The notes under the pieces: model-generated
The model's input: only the letters and a program-made list of their open reading frames with translations
What the model was told of the DNA's origin: nothing
Databases searched by the model: none
Shown here: positions 47,815 through 60,416 of the stretch, piece after piece
Layout of the letters: every line of letters begins with the position of its first letter
Numbering within the stretch: the stretch's first letter is position 1
Program-made: the position numbers and the translations under genes
From: Eutypa lata
Lineage: Eukaryota; Ascomycota; Sordariomycetes; Xylariales; Diatrypaceae
Assembly: GCA_022661535.1 (NCBI GenBank)
Contig: JAKULF010000005.1
Location: forward strand, 2,046,001 to 2,110,000
Length of the DNA: 64,000 nucleotides
Direction of reading: 5' to 3'

Positions 47815-48991
47815 TATGCCTATCTACATACGTACACGGGCTCGATTGCCGCTGTCGATCAAACCTAATTACACTATCTACTACTCTTTCTCCATCTGTC
47901 TTCTTTTTTTATTAGCTTTGTATTATCATACCACACCGAGGTTGATGCTCGTTTCTTTTTTTCTTTTTTCTTTTTTTTCTTTTATTCAGCGATACCCCTT
48001 GCCTCATGCTTTTGGTGGTGGTTCTAACCTCCCTTTGTTTGCCACTTCGAAACCCCTTGTATAACTACTAGTTGGATATCAGGACGGGATGGAAAAAGGA
48101 TGGAAAATTAAAATTTCAAAAAAGGAAAACAAAGGGAATCGGCTGGGCCGGATAGGAAATAACATAGGGGGGGCGGTGGATGTTGTGGGTGGTTTTTATG
48201 GCTAAATTTATTAAAGGGAGACTGATGGCGATATAGCAAGAAGTCGGGGGAGGGGGGGAGACAAATGAGACACGAGAAACAGAGCATAAATGAAAGGCGG
48301 CGAGAGAGGAGGGTTAAACAAACATTCAGAACATGGACGGAGATGACATTTCATTTGTTTCCTTTGCAATACCCAGATGACAGAATGTAAGATGGCCAGG
48401 ACTACATAGGTAGACATCAATAGGGGAAGGGGGTGACGAACATACATGAAGTTGGTTAGATGTGTTGGGCGTTGTCGTCTAATTCAAGAGATCAATAGTA
48501 TCGGTTGAAAGAATGCAAACTACCCACTACCCTTGCGTACCGATCAGTGATTGAATGTCTAACTAACTACTTGTCATTAACCCCTATTGCATTAAAATCA
48601 TCAAATACAATTATGCCTAGTAGGTAACCTGGCCATCATTATATACATATGTACGTTTCAATACCCTCCCTTCATTTCCCATCTTCGTAAACCTAGGTAC
48701 TTAAGTAAGTATACCAAGTAACTAGTACGTTAACCTGTGCATGCGTATACCAGTACCCATACGAACCCCCTTTGCGGTCGTTTCAAAGTATATATCCATC
48801 TCAAGTCGTGCTATGTATACCTGCTTTATCAAAGCAGCAGCCATCCATCCATCCATCTATCTATCTGTCCATGCTCGTAAATAAGCCTTGCCCTTTCATC
48901 CACCCCTCCTTTCACCTCGCCGGGACGCTCGACTAGATAAGGAGAAAAGGGTACATATAAAATCTCACACCCCTCACTCCCCTTCCTTGGA
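47815..48991. other. 3' flanks of convergent genes
   Basis: Untranslated and spacer DNA between two convergent genes, with long pyrimidine runs and TACATATG/GTAC-type alternations. No gene is seen. Confidence 0.5.
47952..47985. repeat. Polypyrimidine (T-rich) tract
   Basis: A 34-base run of T with scattered C, about 140 bp after the stop codon at 47814; probably in the 3' UTR or terminator region. Confidence 0.8.
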
Positions 48992-50001
48992 TCAAAACCC
49001 TTTTTGCCGCCTCGACGTCCTCCGAGTCGCAACCCCGCTCCCACCGCCGCCGCCGCTGCTACTAGTGATACCCGAGGAGACCCCTCCGACATCCGCATCC
49101 AAGTTCGCAAGCGTCCTGATCTTCTCCTGACTTAATTGTGTTTTCTTATTCCCTTCTTGTTCTTCTTCTCCTTCTCCTCCTCTTCCTACATCTTCATCCC
49201 CCACTCCACCACCCCCCTTCGTCTTCTTATCACCAGCCGCCGCCGCCGCCGCCCCCTTCGAACCTCCTCCCTTCTTCCTCAAAATCCGATCCATAACCAC
49301 GGCGCGGTGCCGTCGCGCCTCGGGGTTATCGTATTCGAGCTGCGTAGCCGGCGGGGGCTGCTCTTCCGGCTCCCCTACCCCGGCCTCCTTGTCGAACAGT
49401 TGCTGGTGGTGGTGGTGCTGATGTTGCTGCTGCTGCTGCTGCTGCAGGCCACTGCCGGACGCGGCGCTCATAAAGGAACCCCCTACGCTTCCCGCCCTGC
49501 CTGTTCTCGGCATCCCCGCCTTATTGCTGCCGCCGCCATTCATGTCGTTGTTATTGTTATTGTTATTATTAGCCCCCGACTCCGCGCTCGCGTTCGACGA
49601 CGCCGCAGAAACGTTGCTGATGGCGCGACCGAGGACCTCGCGCTTGCGGCGCTGGAGCGTCGGTCCTACACCTGCACCTGCAGCATCATTCCCATCGTTC
49701 CCGCCACCACTGCCACTTCCGCTACCGCCGTTCTTGCCGTTCTTGCCGTTCTTGCCGCTGCTGGTATTGTTGTTGTTATGGGACGACATAAGCGAGTTCA
49801 GCCGCCGTGACATTTCGCGCTTCTCACGCGCCGTCCTCTCCTGCTTCTCGCGGTCTAGGTTTTGCTGTTGTCGGCGTTTTCGTGTTGCGGCTGCTGTTGC
49901 TTCTTCCTCCATTCCCTTGTCGACGGCTTCTTCTTCTCGTGGAGGTTCTTCTTCTGTACCATGTCGACTCCTGCTTGTGATGGTGGGCGCCTGTGAGTTA
50001 C

Positions 50002-50034
<33 letters not shown>

Positions 50035-52289
50035 CATCGTCGTCCTCCGCTGCTTCGGAGTCCGCTATCGTGCCGCCCGTCGGGATGCGTTTCAGCTTGC
50101 GGTTGTCGGCGCCGACGGCGGTAGCGGCGGCGGCGGCGGCCTTCCGTGGTGTCGTGGGCGACTTGTTGAGCGCGTTCGATGTTCTTTCTCGGAGTGCCGT
50201 CGATGTGCCGTGGTGGGAATGGTCTGCTTCCGTGTCCTCGAGAAGTTGCGTCGGCGCTGTCTCGTAGAGCGATTCGTCGACCTGCTCCTCCTGCTCCGGA
50301 ATAGCGGGGGCTTTGGCCGTACGAGATGCCGCCGCCGCTGACTCGTCATCTTGGAATGCGCTCCGGTCAACCCAGGCACTTCGTGACGGGGATGGCCTAG
50401 TAGCCGGTTCGGGCCTCGGCTTCCTCGACGGCAGCACGGGCTCCGATATCGTCTTCTGCAGCTTCCGCTTCTCCTTCTCCCTCTCCCTCGCCTGCTGCTC
50501 TGCCGTATTCTCGCTGGGCGGCTCAAGCTTCTGCAGCAGGTACTTGTCCCACGGGACCCGGGACCCCGTAGCGATGCACTGCCAGAGCCACTCGGCATCG
50601 ACGAGGGGGATGGCATGGTGGCGCGCGAAATCGCGCTTCGGCTTCGGAACGCAGTCGGCTCCCGGGGCGACGAGGACCGAGGCGCGCGCGTTGAACTTCT
50701 CCGAGTAGGCGGCGCCGAGCTGCACGACGGTCTTCTCGACCTGGTTCAGGCGCTCGTCGGCGAAGCCCGTCGTGTTGATGGTCAGCCCCGCGAACGCGGC
50801 GATCGGGAACCGCGGGAAGGGGCGGCCCAGCACGTGGTCCGCCGGGTCACAGAGCCGCTTGCCGTGGACGCAGCGCTCGATGTAGAATTCCGTCACGATG
50901 TGCACTTCCTCGTTGGAAGAGGAAGAGGGGGAAGGTGGGGGGATACCCGGGTGCGTGTCTGGTTGCGATGTCTGCGGCACCACCAGGAAGCGCTGCGTGA
51001 GGGGTTCAGAGTGTCGTGATGATGCTACGTCGTCCAGGGAGGCGGAGATTCGTCCCCCGTGCGACGTCAGGTACTCGCGGATTATATCGGCTTTAATTGA
51101 TGGGAACCCGTGCACGAAGAATAGGCACGAGGCGAAGACGCCTTCAGCGGCGGGTTGGTCGGGACCTTTTGACGGTGGTGGTGGAGGTAGGGTGGGTGGT
51201 CCAGTTGTATCGGAAGCAAAAGCAGCAGCATCGTCTTCTTGTCGAGAAACGTTTGCTGATTCGTTGTTGAGGGAGATGTACGACACATCGCCCAGTGAAT
51301 CGTCAGCTACGATGGTGGATTGGTTGGCAGGCGACTGCTGGTTGAGGATATCGCCCCATAGGTTCCCGTTCTGGCTGTTGAACTTCAGGCTGGCCGTCTT
51401 CCTCAGTTTCCTCCTGTTCTGCGCCCCGGCCGACGCGGCGTCGTCCCGCAAGCGCTTTCCCGTGGTGTCCCGCCTTATCTCTTTTCTCGTCCATGCCCCC
51501 ACTCCGCGCTCCTCCTGCGGCAAGGTCGGGTCGTAGCAGCTTTCGTTCAGTATCATGCCGCGCTCCGCGCTGTCGTTCAGCCACTCGATCGACACGGCCC
51601 GTATGTCCCAGCGGAGCGCCGCCATGTACTTTTTACCCTCGGGCTTGTAGGTAATTAGGTGGGTCACGCTTCGAGAGAGATCGCCAACGTATTCGCCGCC
51701 GTTTGATCTGACTTTCTCCTCGATTATAGTTCGCATGTCATCTGTCTATCAGTTAGCCCATGCCTGCTCTATACCTTGCTCATTGGCGTATGCGAGGATG
51801 ATAGCATACGATCTTCGAACCCGGTCAGACAGCACAGAAGCCTCCTCCGTTCTCGGGCTGGTAGGTCAGGACTGTTAGGGATACCACCGCCGCTCTCAAA
51901 AGTCTTGAGCTTCCACTTGGCTTCCAAAGCGGCGAAGTCGAACTCCTGATCCGCCATCCACATATTCCGAGCGTCCTCGATCCAGCCAGCGGCCATGGGC
52001 ATAATATCGGGTCGTTCCTTGGCGACGTGTCTGTACTTAGGGGTATCGTAGTCGCCGACAATCAGATGTGTGACGTCAGGTGTGAGGTCGTATTTGTGTA
52101 CGCCGCCCATATCGCTGGTTCTCTGAGCAATTTCTGTCTGAAAAGTTGGTGAGCATCCGATGAGACATTTTAAGTTTCCTCAAGTTTCGTCCACCTATTA
52201 CTGCAGCTTACTCTTTGATCCGGCGGGATGCTTGTACAACAAACCACCACGCCTTGGAACGGCTTCGACGAGTCGACTTCTTCCTCCAT
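48992..52289 (-). CDS. DPB11: Four-BRCT replication/checkpoint protein, Dpb11/Rad4(Cut5)/TopBP1 homologue
   Basis: Three exons, 52212-52289, 51810-52137 and 48992-51741. The 3156 nt give 1051 aa. Four BRCT domains lie at about residues 10-105 (FQGVVVCCTSIPPDQR to WIEDARN), 125-200 (CCLTGFED to VSIEWLNDS), 336-430 (VFASCLFFVHGF to FYIERCV) and 448-530 (FAGLTINTTGF to AEWLWQC). A linker after the second BRCT pair carries the basic cluster QNRRKLRK. The last 500 residues are disordered and low-complexity, with Asn, Gln/His, Gly and Ala runs. In the family these domains bind CDK-phosphorylated Sld3/Sld2-type partners to fire origins, and activate the Mec1/ATR checkpoint. Two BRCT pairs plus a long tail is the fungal Dpb11/Rad4 arrangement; TopBP1 has more. 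Exons 1-2 build the first domain only after splicing, which supports the model. Confidence 0.9.
49419..49448. repeat. CTG/CAG trinucleotide repeat coding a Gln run
   Basis: Lies within the C-terminal coding region of the Dpb11 homologue; translated on the minus strand as a Gln stretch next to His. Confidence 0.8.
50002..50033. repeat. GTT/AAC trinucleotide repeat coding an Asn run
   Basis: About ten uninterrupted units within the Dpb11 homologue, read as Asn on the minus strand. A likely length-variable site between strains. Confidence 0.85.
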
Positions 52290-53087
52290 TGTGTGCGTAT
52301 CTGTCTGTGTAAAACGTTGTTGGCTTAGATATCGAATTCTTTCCTTGGAGTAAGGAGCATTGTCAAGTCGGATTGGAAGCGGAACCAAGCGGGCAAAGCA
52401 TAGAGTAACTACTGTAAAGCTAGCTACCAAAACAAAGGCCCAAAATATTGATCCTTGTATTCAAATTTCACCAATGATGAAGGACGTTTAGATAATGTAA
52501 GTAATAGGTAACTTAATGCAGATACCGTTAGGTTATCACATGCAGTATAATCCAGGGGTTATGTACATAATACGCTATAACTGTTCTGGCTGTGTATACT
52601 ATGTACATACATAGCTTGGAAGGACCGAACGGCATGCATCTCTCATGAAGGAAGTGGCGGCGCGTCAAGTCGCGTTAGGCGCGTTCATTGATATTTTAAG
52701 TGACCCCACTAGGTACAAAGTAATTAAGCAGCTTGGCAGCACTTACGTACATATTAGACTAAGCGGGGCTCGCACAGGCGCTATCAAGCATGAGGTGAGG
52801 TGCGAAATACACAACATAACAGCTACTCTAAAATAGAAATAAGACATTTACAAATACAAATAGTATATTATCGGCTAGATATTAATGTTAAAAGCCGCGT
52901 TCTTCGAGAAATGGATACAATTCGGTAATTGTGACCTTCAAGGTGGGTAGGTACCTAATGTATGATAACGTACTAATTGGGCTACCTATATTTGTATGAA
53001 TAGATGACCAAGAAGATTAAGCCAATGAATCCAACGAAGACTTCGAGTTACCAACCCACTGTCTCCCATATTGTCCGCGAAGGCCTT
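52290..53087. other. Upstream region of the Dpb11 homologue
   Basis: An 800-bp spacer with the Dpb11-homologue promoter on its left and the 3' end of the RTA1-like gene on its right. The 63-codon frame at 52645-52836 has no recognisable features. Confidence 0.5.
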
Positions 53088-54148
53088 CTACACCTTCTCG
53101 GTTTCACTGACTTCCCCACCGTGCTTGACCTCACCATGCCTGAAGCACAAGCTAGGATGGAAGATATTCAGGACGCAAACGGCAACGGTGATCATGACGC
53201 CCTCGAACCCGACGAAGAGGTCCTGCCGGCCCATCAGTTCCCCGGTCCAGCCGCCGCTGAGCTCCGCGACCCGGAAGACGCTCCGCCAGAAGACGCAGAC
53301 CGTGCTGAGCGCGAGCGCGCCGAGGAACGCCCGGAACACCTTGGAGCGCCGGAGCCCCACCAGCCCCGGGTCCTGGTCGAGCGCCGCGTCGCCGAGCGCC
53401 CGCCGCCGCCGCGCCGCGTTGGCGAAGAAGTCCACGCAGAGCGTCATGAAGACCAGCAGCGTGAACACCTGGAACGCCAGCCCCGCGATCATGATGTTGT
53501 CCCCCGTGTCCGTCGATTTCTTGTTGTGGAACGCCACCGAGGCCATCGCGCCGCCGGCTGCTTGGAGGATGAGGGAGACGACGTCGCAGGGGATGAACTA
53601 GGGTTCAAGCGTTAGCAGATCGGTTTAACTAACAGCGTTTTTTCCGCAATTTCGTCAGGACAAGCAGGCATGATGATATCTGGTTCTAGTGACGTATCGT
53701 AACCTACAATGCGAGTATAGTACTGAGGCGGGATGCGCGAGTTCTCGGGCCCGAAGGCCGTCACGATCCTGCGGATGCAGAGGTAGATGCCCGCGGCGAG
53801 GAAGGCGGGTCCGATGGTGAGGCAGCAGATCTGCATGAGGAAGCCGCCCTCGTCCCACTGGTTGCCCCAGCTGATGACGCGCCCGGCGTACCCCAGGATC
53901 TCGGAGGCGAGGCCGAGCGTCATGGCCGCCGTGAAGCCCTTGCTGCGCCGCGTGAGGGCCAGCACGGCGAGGTAGCCCGCCAGCGAGAGCGAGAACAGCG
54001 CCAGGAACGCCGCGTTCGGCGCTAGGTCGATCTCGTAGGGGTAGAACGACACGCTGTACGGGCAGATGTCGTTGTTGCAGTCTGCGAAGGAGATGGGGGC
54101 GGTAGCCGTGGTGTTGGCCGCCGCCGCACCTTGCGAGTCGGTGCTCAT
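53088..54148 (-). CDS. Second RTA1-like seven-helix membrane protein
   Basis: Two exons, 53708-54148 and 53088-53597, with a 110-bp intron (GTAGGT to CTAG). The 951 nt give 316 aa. The N-terminus, outside the membrane, holds paired cysteines (CNNDIC) and is followed by seven hydrophobic segments. Splicing creates the family hallmark YYTRIFIPCDVVSLILQAAGG. Others present are GLASEILGYAGRVISW, MQICCLTIGPAFLAAGIYL and VFWRSVFRVAELSGGW with GRQDLFVGFEG before the last helix. These match the RTA1/RSB1 group more fully than the paralogue at 11.7 kb. The family is linked to sphingoid-base export and azole or 7-aminocholesterol tolerance; the substrate here is inferred only. Its 3' end lies 0.8 kb from the Dpb11 homologue, and both are transcribed leftwards. 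Confidence 0.92.
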
Positions 54149-55747
54149 TGTTGTGTAGAGCTGTGTGTATCGATGTGTAGAAAGGGTATATGTAAGCCTC
54201 GGTAAGTTGGAAGACTTGAACGCTGTACGTTGTGAAGGTTAGTCGCAAAATCTCGCGTTATCGGTGCATCGAAAGAAGAAGAAAATGGGCATCTCGGACC
54301 TCTGGTATTGAGGTAACAAGGAAACAGCCTGGGAGTGCGTGGGGGTTTAGGATTCTTAAGGGGGATATATAAGAAAATGGGACATGTGTGTACGTATTAA
54401 TGACCAGACATGCGATATAACGCTGTTTGGAATTCACATTATAGTCACGATAACGCGTAACCAATGTGCTGCGCCCCCAGGCAATCTTTCTCTGTCTCTG
54501 AATATGTCCTCTTCAGGTCCAACACCTTCGAAGGTAGGTTTATATGGGTTATGCAGTATTTAACTACTGGGTAAGGAAGCAAACAGAAACAACCCCATCT
54601 AGATAGCGTCGCCCCTGTTTGCACTTCGCAAGCGAGTGCGAAGCTGTGGAACAAGCCGCACAGGGGCCATTCACCTTAAAACCCTTATTACTCGTCGGGT
54701 AGGGGGTACGCCACGAGTCAGTCTACTTAGGCATAAATGTTAAGAATCTATCTGAATCAGCGGCAAGCCTAGGGGAAGATTCGTTAAAAGTCTATCCATC
54801 CGACTCAGCCGCTCGGGTAACGGGTTTGCCGGGTGCCGGTTCTTTAGTTCGAGGCGCCGACGCTTTACAAGCAAGTTTACATAGTAGTACAAGCCCGACT
54901 GGTAATATATGTGCGGCTGGATCCTTCGACTGCACGTTCCGGGGTTTGATTATCTACCTGATTAATTATTATTTCTCAGCTGAGAAGCACCCATCTCGAG
55001 TCTGAGCTTGATTGTCTTACAAAGCTGCAACCTACATAGGTTTGGCTTGAAGTACGCAGTAACAAATCCTTCATCAACGATGCATTTGAGCCCCAACGAC
55101 CGATAATATATACAAGCGCATTCCGGTTCGTCTGAATTGAGAATTTTGAGTTCATTAGACTCAAATTAAACAACTCATGTCATTGTTTACCTAGTCCAGT
55201 AGGTCACATAGACACTCCTGCTCGGGAATTGTTTCCTCTCGGAGGCTCATTCTTATCTATGGAGTTCTCCATATATTTGTGGCTGTGTAGATAGCCTCTC
55301 TTCCCACGATCCTCCTAGCACCAAAGGGGATAAGCGTACGAGCGATGTGGCATCAAAGCTTGATAATACTAAAGCAACGTCAAATCCAACCTACATACAT
55401 AGAACGCTACAACACTTTTGGTACCAATGGATGCTGCATTCCTTTTTCGAAATGGGTTAGCAGAAATATGGATTCCAGTTCACAGTAACCAGTTAAAGAG
55501 GTACCTTAGTTATGATTTTTAAAAGAGTATATTGTCTATCTCTATATGACGACTCGGGACTCTCGGATCACACAGATGGATGATGACCTCGTCCAACCCG
55601 AGTTCCTTCCAATCTTTAAGTTGCCGCCGCCGCCGTCTATTCACAGCTCTATTAATGATGATATCCAAGGTAGATTAAGGTGTCCCAATAGCAGCAACCT
55701 GCTAATATAGATCCGCCAACTATGTACTACTAGATTAGGGGCCCCGT
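54149..55747. other. Intergenic region with a nested hairpin
   Basis: Contains the promoter of the RTA1-like gene and the 3' flank of the hexose transporter. A GC-rich nested inverted repeat at 54611-54667 is annotated separately. No coding region is seen. Confidence 0.5.
54611..54667. repeat. 57-bp nested inverted repeat (hairpin-forming)
   Basis: The outer arms GCCCCTGT (54611-54618) and ACAGGGGC (54660-54667) are perfectly complementary. Inside, CTTCGC (54624-54629) pairs with GCGAAG (54638-54643) across an eight-base loop. It is GC-rich compared with its surroundings. Function unknown: it could be a transcription terminator, an RNA stem or a small mobile-element remnant. Confidence 0.55.
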
Positions 55748-57465
55748 TTATGCGTTCGTGTTCTCGACTCTGCTACTCTCGACGGAGTCCTTGTCGGAAG
55801 CCACCTTCTCATCGGACGCGAAGCCCTCGGACTTCTCTGGGTCCACCATGGGCGTCTTGTGGGCGTGCATGGCACCACGGGCAGCAGTGTCGATGAGGCC
55901 GTACTTGAGGGCCTCCTGCTCGACCTCCGCGTCGCTCAACAGCGGCAGCTCCTGAGCAGCCTTGACATACGACTTGCCCTCGACGTGGCCCTTGGCGAAG
56001 ATGATGTCAATCTCCTCGAGGGATCGCTTGGCCGTCTCCGGGTAGAACCACCAGATGATAGGCAGGAAGGATGCGTTGACAATGGCGAAGAACAGGTAGG
56101 TGCCCCAGCCGATGTTGGCGATCATGATGGGCGTCACCATGACGATGAGGAAGTTGAACAGCCAGTTCGTGCACGTCGACACGGCGTTCGCCTTAGCTCG
56201 GGTTTTGATAGGGTTGATCTCAGCTGGGTACAACCACGGCAGGGGTAGCCACGTCGCGCCGAACGAAGCAATGTAGGTGAACAGACCAACGGCGGCGCCC
56301 TTGGCTTGGTTGGTTTCGCCAGAGATCAAGCACGAGAAGGTGATGACCATAGACAGACACTGGCCGATGGTACCGAAGAGGAACAGCTTACGTCGACCGA
56401 CCCTCTCGATGATGAACCAAGATGTCGTGGCGAAAATCGAGTACACGATCATGTTCACGCCACCCATCAAGAGAGCAAGGTTGTGATCACCCTTAACGAT
56501 GGACTCCTCGAACAAGATGGGGAAGTAGTAGATGACAGCGTTGCAGCCGCCGATCTGCTGCATAAGCTGACTGCTGGAACCGAGAAGCATGCGGCGGAAG
56601 TGCTGAGTCTTTCCGCCGGTGAGCAAGGCCTTGAACGGTGTCACCTTCTGGCCGACGAAACCGCTAGCCCGGATGGAGTCCAGGATGACATCGCGCTCCA
56701 TGTGGGTTTCCTTGCTGTTGAGCTCATAGCCACGGAGTCCGGAGATGACCCGCTCGGCGTCCTCATAACGCTCGTGGGTCAGCAGCCAACGTGGTGACTC
56801 CGGGAGGTATACCATGGAAATTGCCACGAAGAGACCGAAGAGAATCTGGAACGCGATGGGGAATCGCCATGACAGGTCGGGGCTTCCGTAAGAAGCGCCG
56901 TAGTCCAACCAGTACGCGATCAAGGTACCAAAAGCAATGATACCTCCCTCGATGCAAATCAACAACCCACGGTTGGACGTCTTACTGCATTCAGCTGGAA
57001 GCGAGTTAATATCTTGTCAAGCTAAGCAGAACCTCAAAAGTACATACCTTGGTACGTTGGGATGGTCGAAGTGTTGATACCATTGCCCACGCCCGTGATG
57101 ACACGACCCGCGATGAACTGGGCCAGCGTATTGGTGTTCTTGAAGCAGGTGACCTGGACGATAGCCCCGATGATCATAATGATTGCGCCGATTATCATAG
57201 CCTTTCGCCGGCCGAGCATGTCAGCGGCCCAGAGAATAAACATGGCACCGATGAGACATCCGATCTCGTAGATAGCGGTGACTAACCCCTGCATAGTGGG
57301 GTTGTCTCGGGTCTCGGGGAACATGTCGGCGAAGGCGGGCGCGCTGATGATACCGGACATGACACCCTGATCATAGCCGAAAAGCAAGAATCCCGTCGTG
57401 GCGACGGTGGATACCATCAAAGAGAGCGGTCGGCCTGTTAGGCCCATATAGGTTGGGGGCGCCAT
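55748..57465 (-). CDS. MFS sugar (hexose-type) proton symporter
   Basis: Two exons, 57048-57465 and 55748-56994, with a 53-bp intron. The 1665 nt give 554 aa. I start at the ATG at 57463-57465 (MAPPTYMG), since the frame upstream to 57480 has no ATG. Twelve membrane segments carry the sugar-porter signatures: GFLLFGYDQGVMSG in helix 1, DMLGRRK between helices 2 and 3, PESPRWL after helix 6, QQIGGCNAVIYY in helix 7, ERVGRRK between helices 8 and 9, and a PETAKRSLEEID end motif. The cytosolic tail is about 85 residues, acidic and Lys/Ser-rich, and could be a phosphorylation or ubiquitination site. It is probably a plasma-membrane hexose transporter; the exact sugar is unknown. The family is usually controlled by carbon source. 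Confidence 0.92.
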
Positions 57466-58581
57466 CGCGCAATCGCACACCGCACAGCAAAGTGCGGATT
57501 ACCTACGATAGTGGGAGAGTGTTGTAGTGCGCTCACGAACTATGTTAAGGTAGACGAGTATCATACAACCCGAAGAGAGTGTGTAAGGCGAAAGACGAGG
57601 TTGGCCCAAACGAGCCGCACAAGAGAAACAAGGTGAGAGCGGAAAAGACCAAAGCAACACGGACCTACGTAGGATTGGATATCCAGCTCTTCATATATGC
57701 GTCTTCCCCCCCGGCTCTCGCGCGGGCCAAGGGAGATATGTTATTCCTAGTTGGCGAAACAACTGACCCACGGCTAACTAAGATAAAGGGACGTGATGGA
57801 TGGATTTGCAGTTTAAAGTGGGAAAGCTCGCGCGAGAAAAGAAACCAACAGAAGAAAAAAACTTGCTGGTTTCCTCGCCTTTGGGATACCTAAGTTAGCT
57901 ACGTGGGGGGATGAAAATCTGGAGAGGGATAGATGATAGAGAAAAGCAAAAAGGTAATAATCTGGAGAGGAGCCGACTTGCTAGCGGCGCTGTGAACCCC
58001 GAATGGGGTAGATTCTGGGGTGATCTATCATCGGGCTTCACCATGATTGGCGAGGCAGGCCCCGAGCACGGAATCCTCCTGGTCTCTTCTCCAGGGATCA
58101 TTACTCACATTTCTCCGCTGCACACTCGACACTCACGCCAGTCGTCGAAAGATGCATGCGCTGAGATGACTATGAGGTCACTGTCCCCTAGGGGGTCCTA
58201 GCTGCTCCCAGGCTTAATCCTGTAAAGCAGATGGATGGACTCCACAAGCCGGGTGGATTTGGTGTGTGGAGCCCCCCCATGGGCAGCTGGTGATTGGATC
58301 GTCTAGGGGTCCTCGATGGCACTTGGGCGAGAGGGAGGCGGCGGGAAGGGCTTTGGTCAGGAGCTTGGTTTGGCTTGGCTGCCGCCCGTTAATATAAGCT
58401 AATCCACATGCCGATAGATGGTAAGGCGCGGTGAGAAGGGAAAGAGATTTCGGCGATGCTAGCCGAATTGTTTTGTTTTTTCTTTCCATTTTTTTCGCAT
58501 CCGTATGTTCGTTGGGAATCGCTATACTCCTCTCCATTTTTATATGTAGATAATATTTCAATTCTCGCGTGGCTTAGTTTA

Positions 58582-58629
58582 GTGAAAACCCAGAAAACCC
58601 GATAAACCCAATAAACCCAAAAAATCCCC
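58582..58629. repeat. AAACCC-type tandem repeat
   Basis: Four to five imperfect units of about 9-10 bases, each ending AAACCC(A/G). It resembles a minisatellite rather than a telomere, because the unit is irregular. Confidence 0.6.
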
Positions 58630-60357
58630 AGAGTGTGTGCCATGGGGAAGTGGGAAGGTCTAAAGAAAGAGGAGAAGACGATCTGTGGACATTGAACAGT
58701 AAACCGGGCGTCCAGGCTAGTACGCATAGTAGCGGGCCAGCACGGGGAAAGTAAGGCCGAACATCGCATGTGATGTGACCTTGCCGACTATTGTCCGGGT
58801 AAGAATCTCGTGAAACACAACCCATTTACTATCTCTGCATGGTTTTGGACCCATATTGAAATTGTCGCAATTCGATCGGCTTGCTATTCGGTCAAAGAAT
58901 CACCTTTTGAATCTCACAAGTTTTACCTCTTCTCATGTGGTCGTTGTGGAGCCATCAGGGTAAGGCAGATCGACATGCATTAACCAATTGCAGCAGGTGT
59001 GGTTACATGGGTAAGCCAGATTCCAACGAGCATCATCAGCCATGACTGCATAGTTCATTGTGTACCCTGAAAATTTGCAAAGCTAAGGAAGACCGGTCCT
59101 ATACACGTGCTAACGTGAGTTTTAACTTTCACATTGATATATCATGTCTAAGACCCTCATCAGTTATGTGAGAAGCCACCACACGACTACCTCTAAGCTA
59201 ACTAATAACCACCACCAATCTTCAGGATTATGGGCGCCGCAACTCTTAACTAGTATGTACAGGGTCGTGTAACAATATTACAACTAACTACATACATACG
59301 AAACTCAAGGATTTGGTTCAAGTGGAACTTAAAATACAGGGAAGTGCATATAACAAATCAATTTCTACGCGTAAGCTCTTCCGGATCATGTAGTTGATCT
59401 TCACGATGGAATGCAGAAGTTCTCAAGCGAGTATCCGTTGTTATCTCTTTTTTTCTCTCTCTTTCGCGCCTCTCAACTCGCTGATTACTCGTCCTGAAAA
59501 CCATTATGCTGCCTATTTAGGGAATCGACAAAAAGGGTAACCCGAATTCGTGTCTATACATATGTATATACAGCTGATACGAAGTACAGTAGCCCTACCA
59601 TGTATATCTTTTGGACGCCCGCTTTTTCACTCGGTCTTCAGTTCTTATAAAGATTTAGCATGAATTTTTACATAAGAATGCGACCACTTAATTCAATTTT
59701 TAGAAACCCCAATCTTGCCAATAGCGCGGCTAGCACCGTGATGTGTGGAGTTTTTTGGGTATAAACGAAGGGACTGAGTGGACCAACACGCAACTTTGGG
59801 GACCTCAGCTTATCTCAGAAAATATGGAGGTAATGAAGATCGCTCGTAGTTGCACTTTACGTCTAAAGTTCTGGGTTTGACTTAACTACATATTGAAGCT
59901 ATATATTTGTAAGCCCGAGGCCGTTTCTCAATGAAGCAATGCTACCCGAACACTTTCCCTATCTTGCGGTTCATTCCGTATAATCGGATGCTATGTAGTA
60001 AGGGTCTTCGTTACGAGTCATGAGTATGTGGTAGCCTTGTGGAACCTCGGTCGTGACCGTCTTCTCCCCTTTTCCCCTATGCTGAAATATATCGCCTACG
60101 TGAGAATACTCTAGTTATTAGATACTTGAGGCAGCATGAGTATACGCAATGCGCATTCTAAGTGTATCAAGAATAGTAGACTGTAATTCGGTTGGCTTGC
60201 AAAAATATTAATCTTTTAGCGAATATGGAGTATACATCGATTGTAATGCAGTAGCACTGATGAAATCTTCACACCATTCTCCCTCATGTGACGCAGATAT
60301 GTATACATTGTTTTCGATAAGGGGAGAAACCGAAGATATCCCCTTGACCTGTCTAGC

Positions 60358-60371
60358 AAAAAAAAAAAAAA
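60358..60371. repeat. Poly-A run of 14
   Basis: A homopolymer just downstream of the stop codon of the MDR oxidoreductase gene (read as poly-T on its strand). Confidence 0.85.
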
Positions 60372-60416
60372 GAACTAACTCCTCATTAAGATGCATCACG
60401 AGCCAAGCGCCCAAAT

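Larger units (their letters stand above)
57466..60416. other. 2.95-kb intergenic region
   Basis: Holds the transporter promoter and the 3' flank of the MDR gene. Several short GC-rich CTGGRG/CYCCAG steps occur at 57.9-58.3 kb, which fit the loose CreA consensus but are too short to claim. The frames at 57579-57893 and 58389-58825 look non-coding; the latter's Phe/Gly repeats come from a tandem DNA repeat. Confidence 0.5.

Noticed and set aside
57579..57893. 104-codon frame upstream of the hexose transporter
   Set aside because: Occupies the expected promoter region, Lys/Arg/Thr-rich without features; probably chance.
57910..58340. Several CTGGRG-type steps as CreA sites
   Set aside because: The consensus is six degenerate bases and expected often by chance; no tight pair found that would decide it.
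58582..58629. Interstitial telomere repeat
   Set aside because: Units contain AAACCC but are irregular and lack the TTAGGG/CCCTAA phase.
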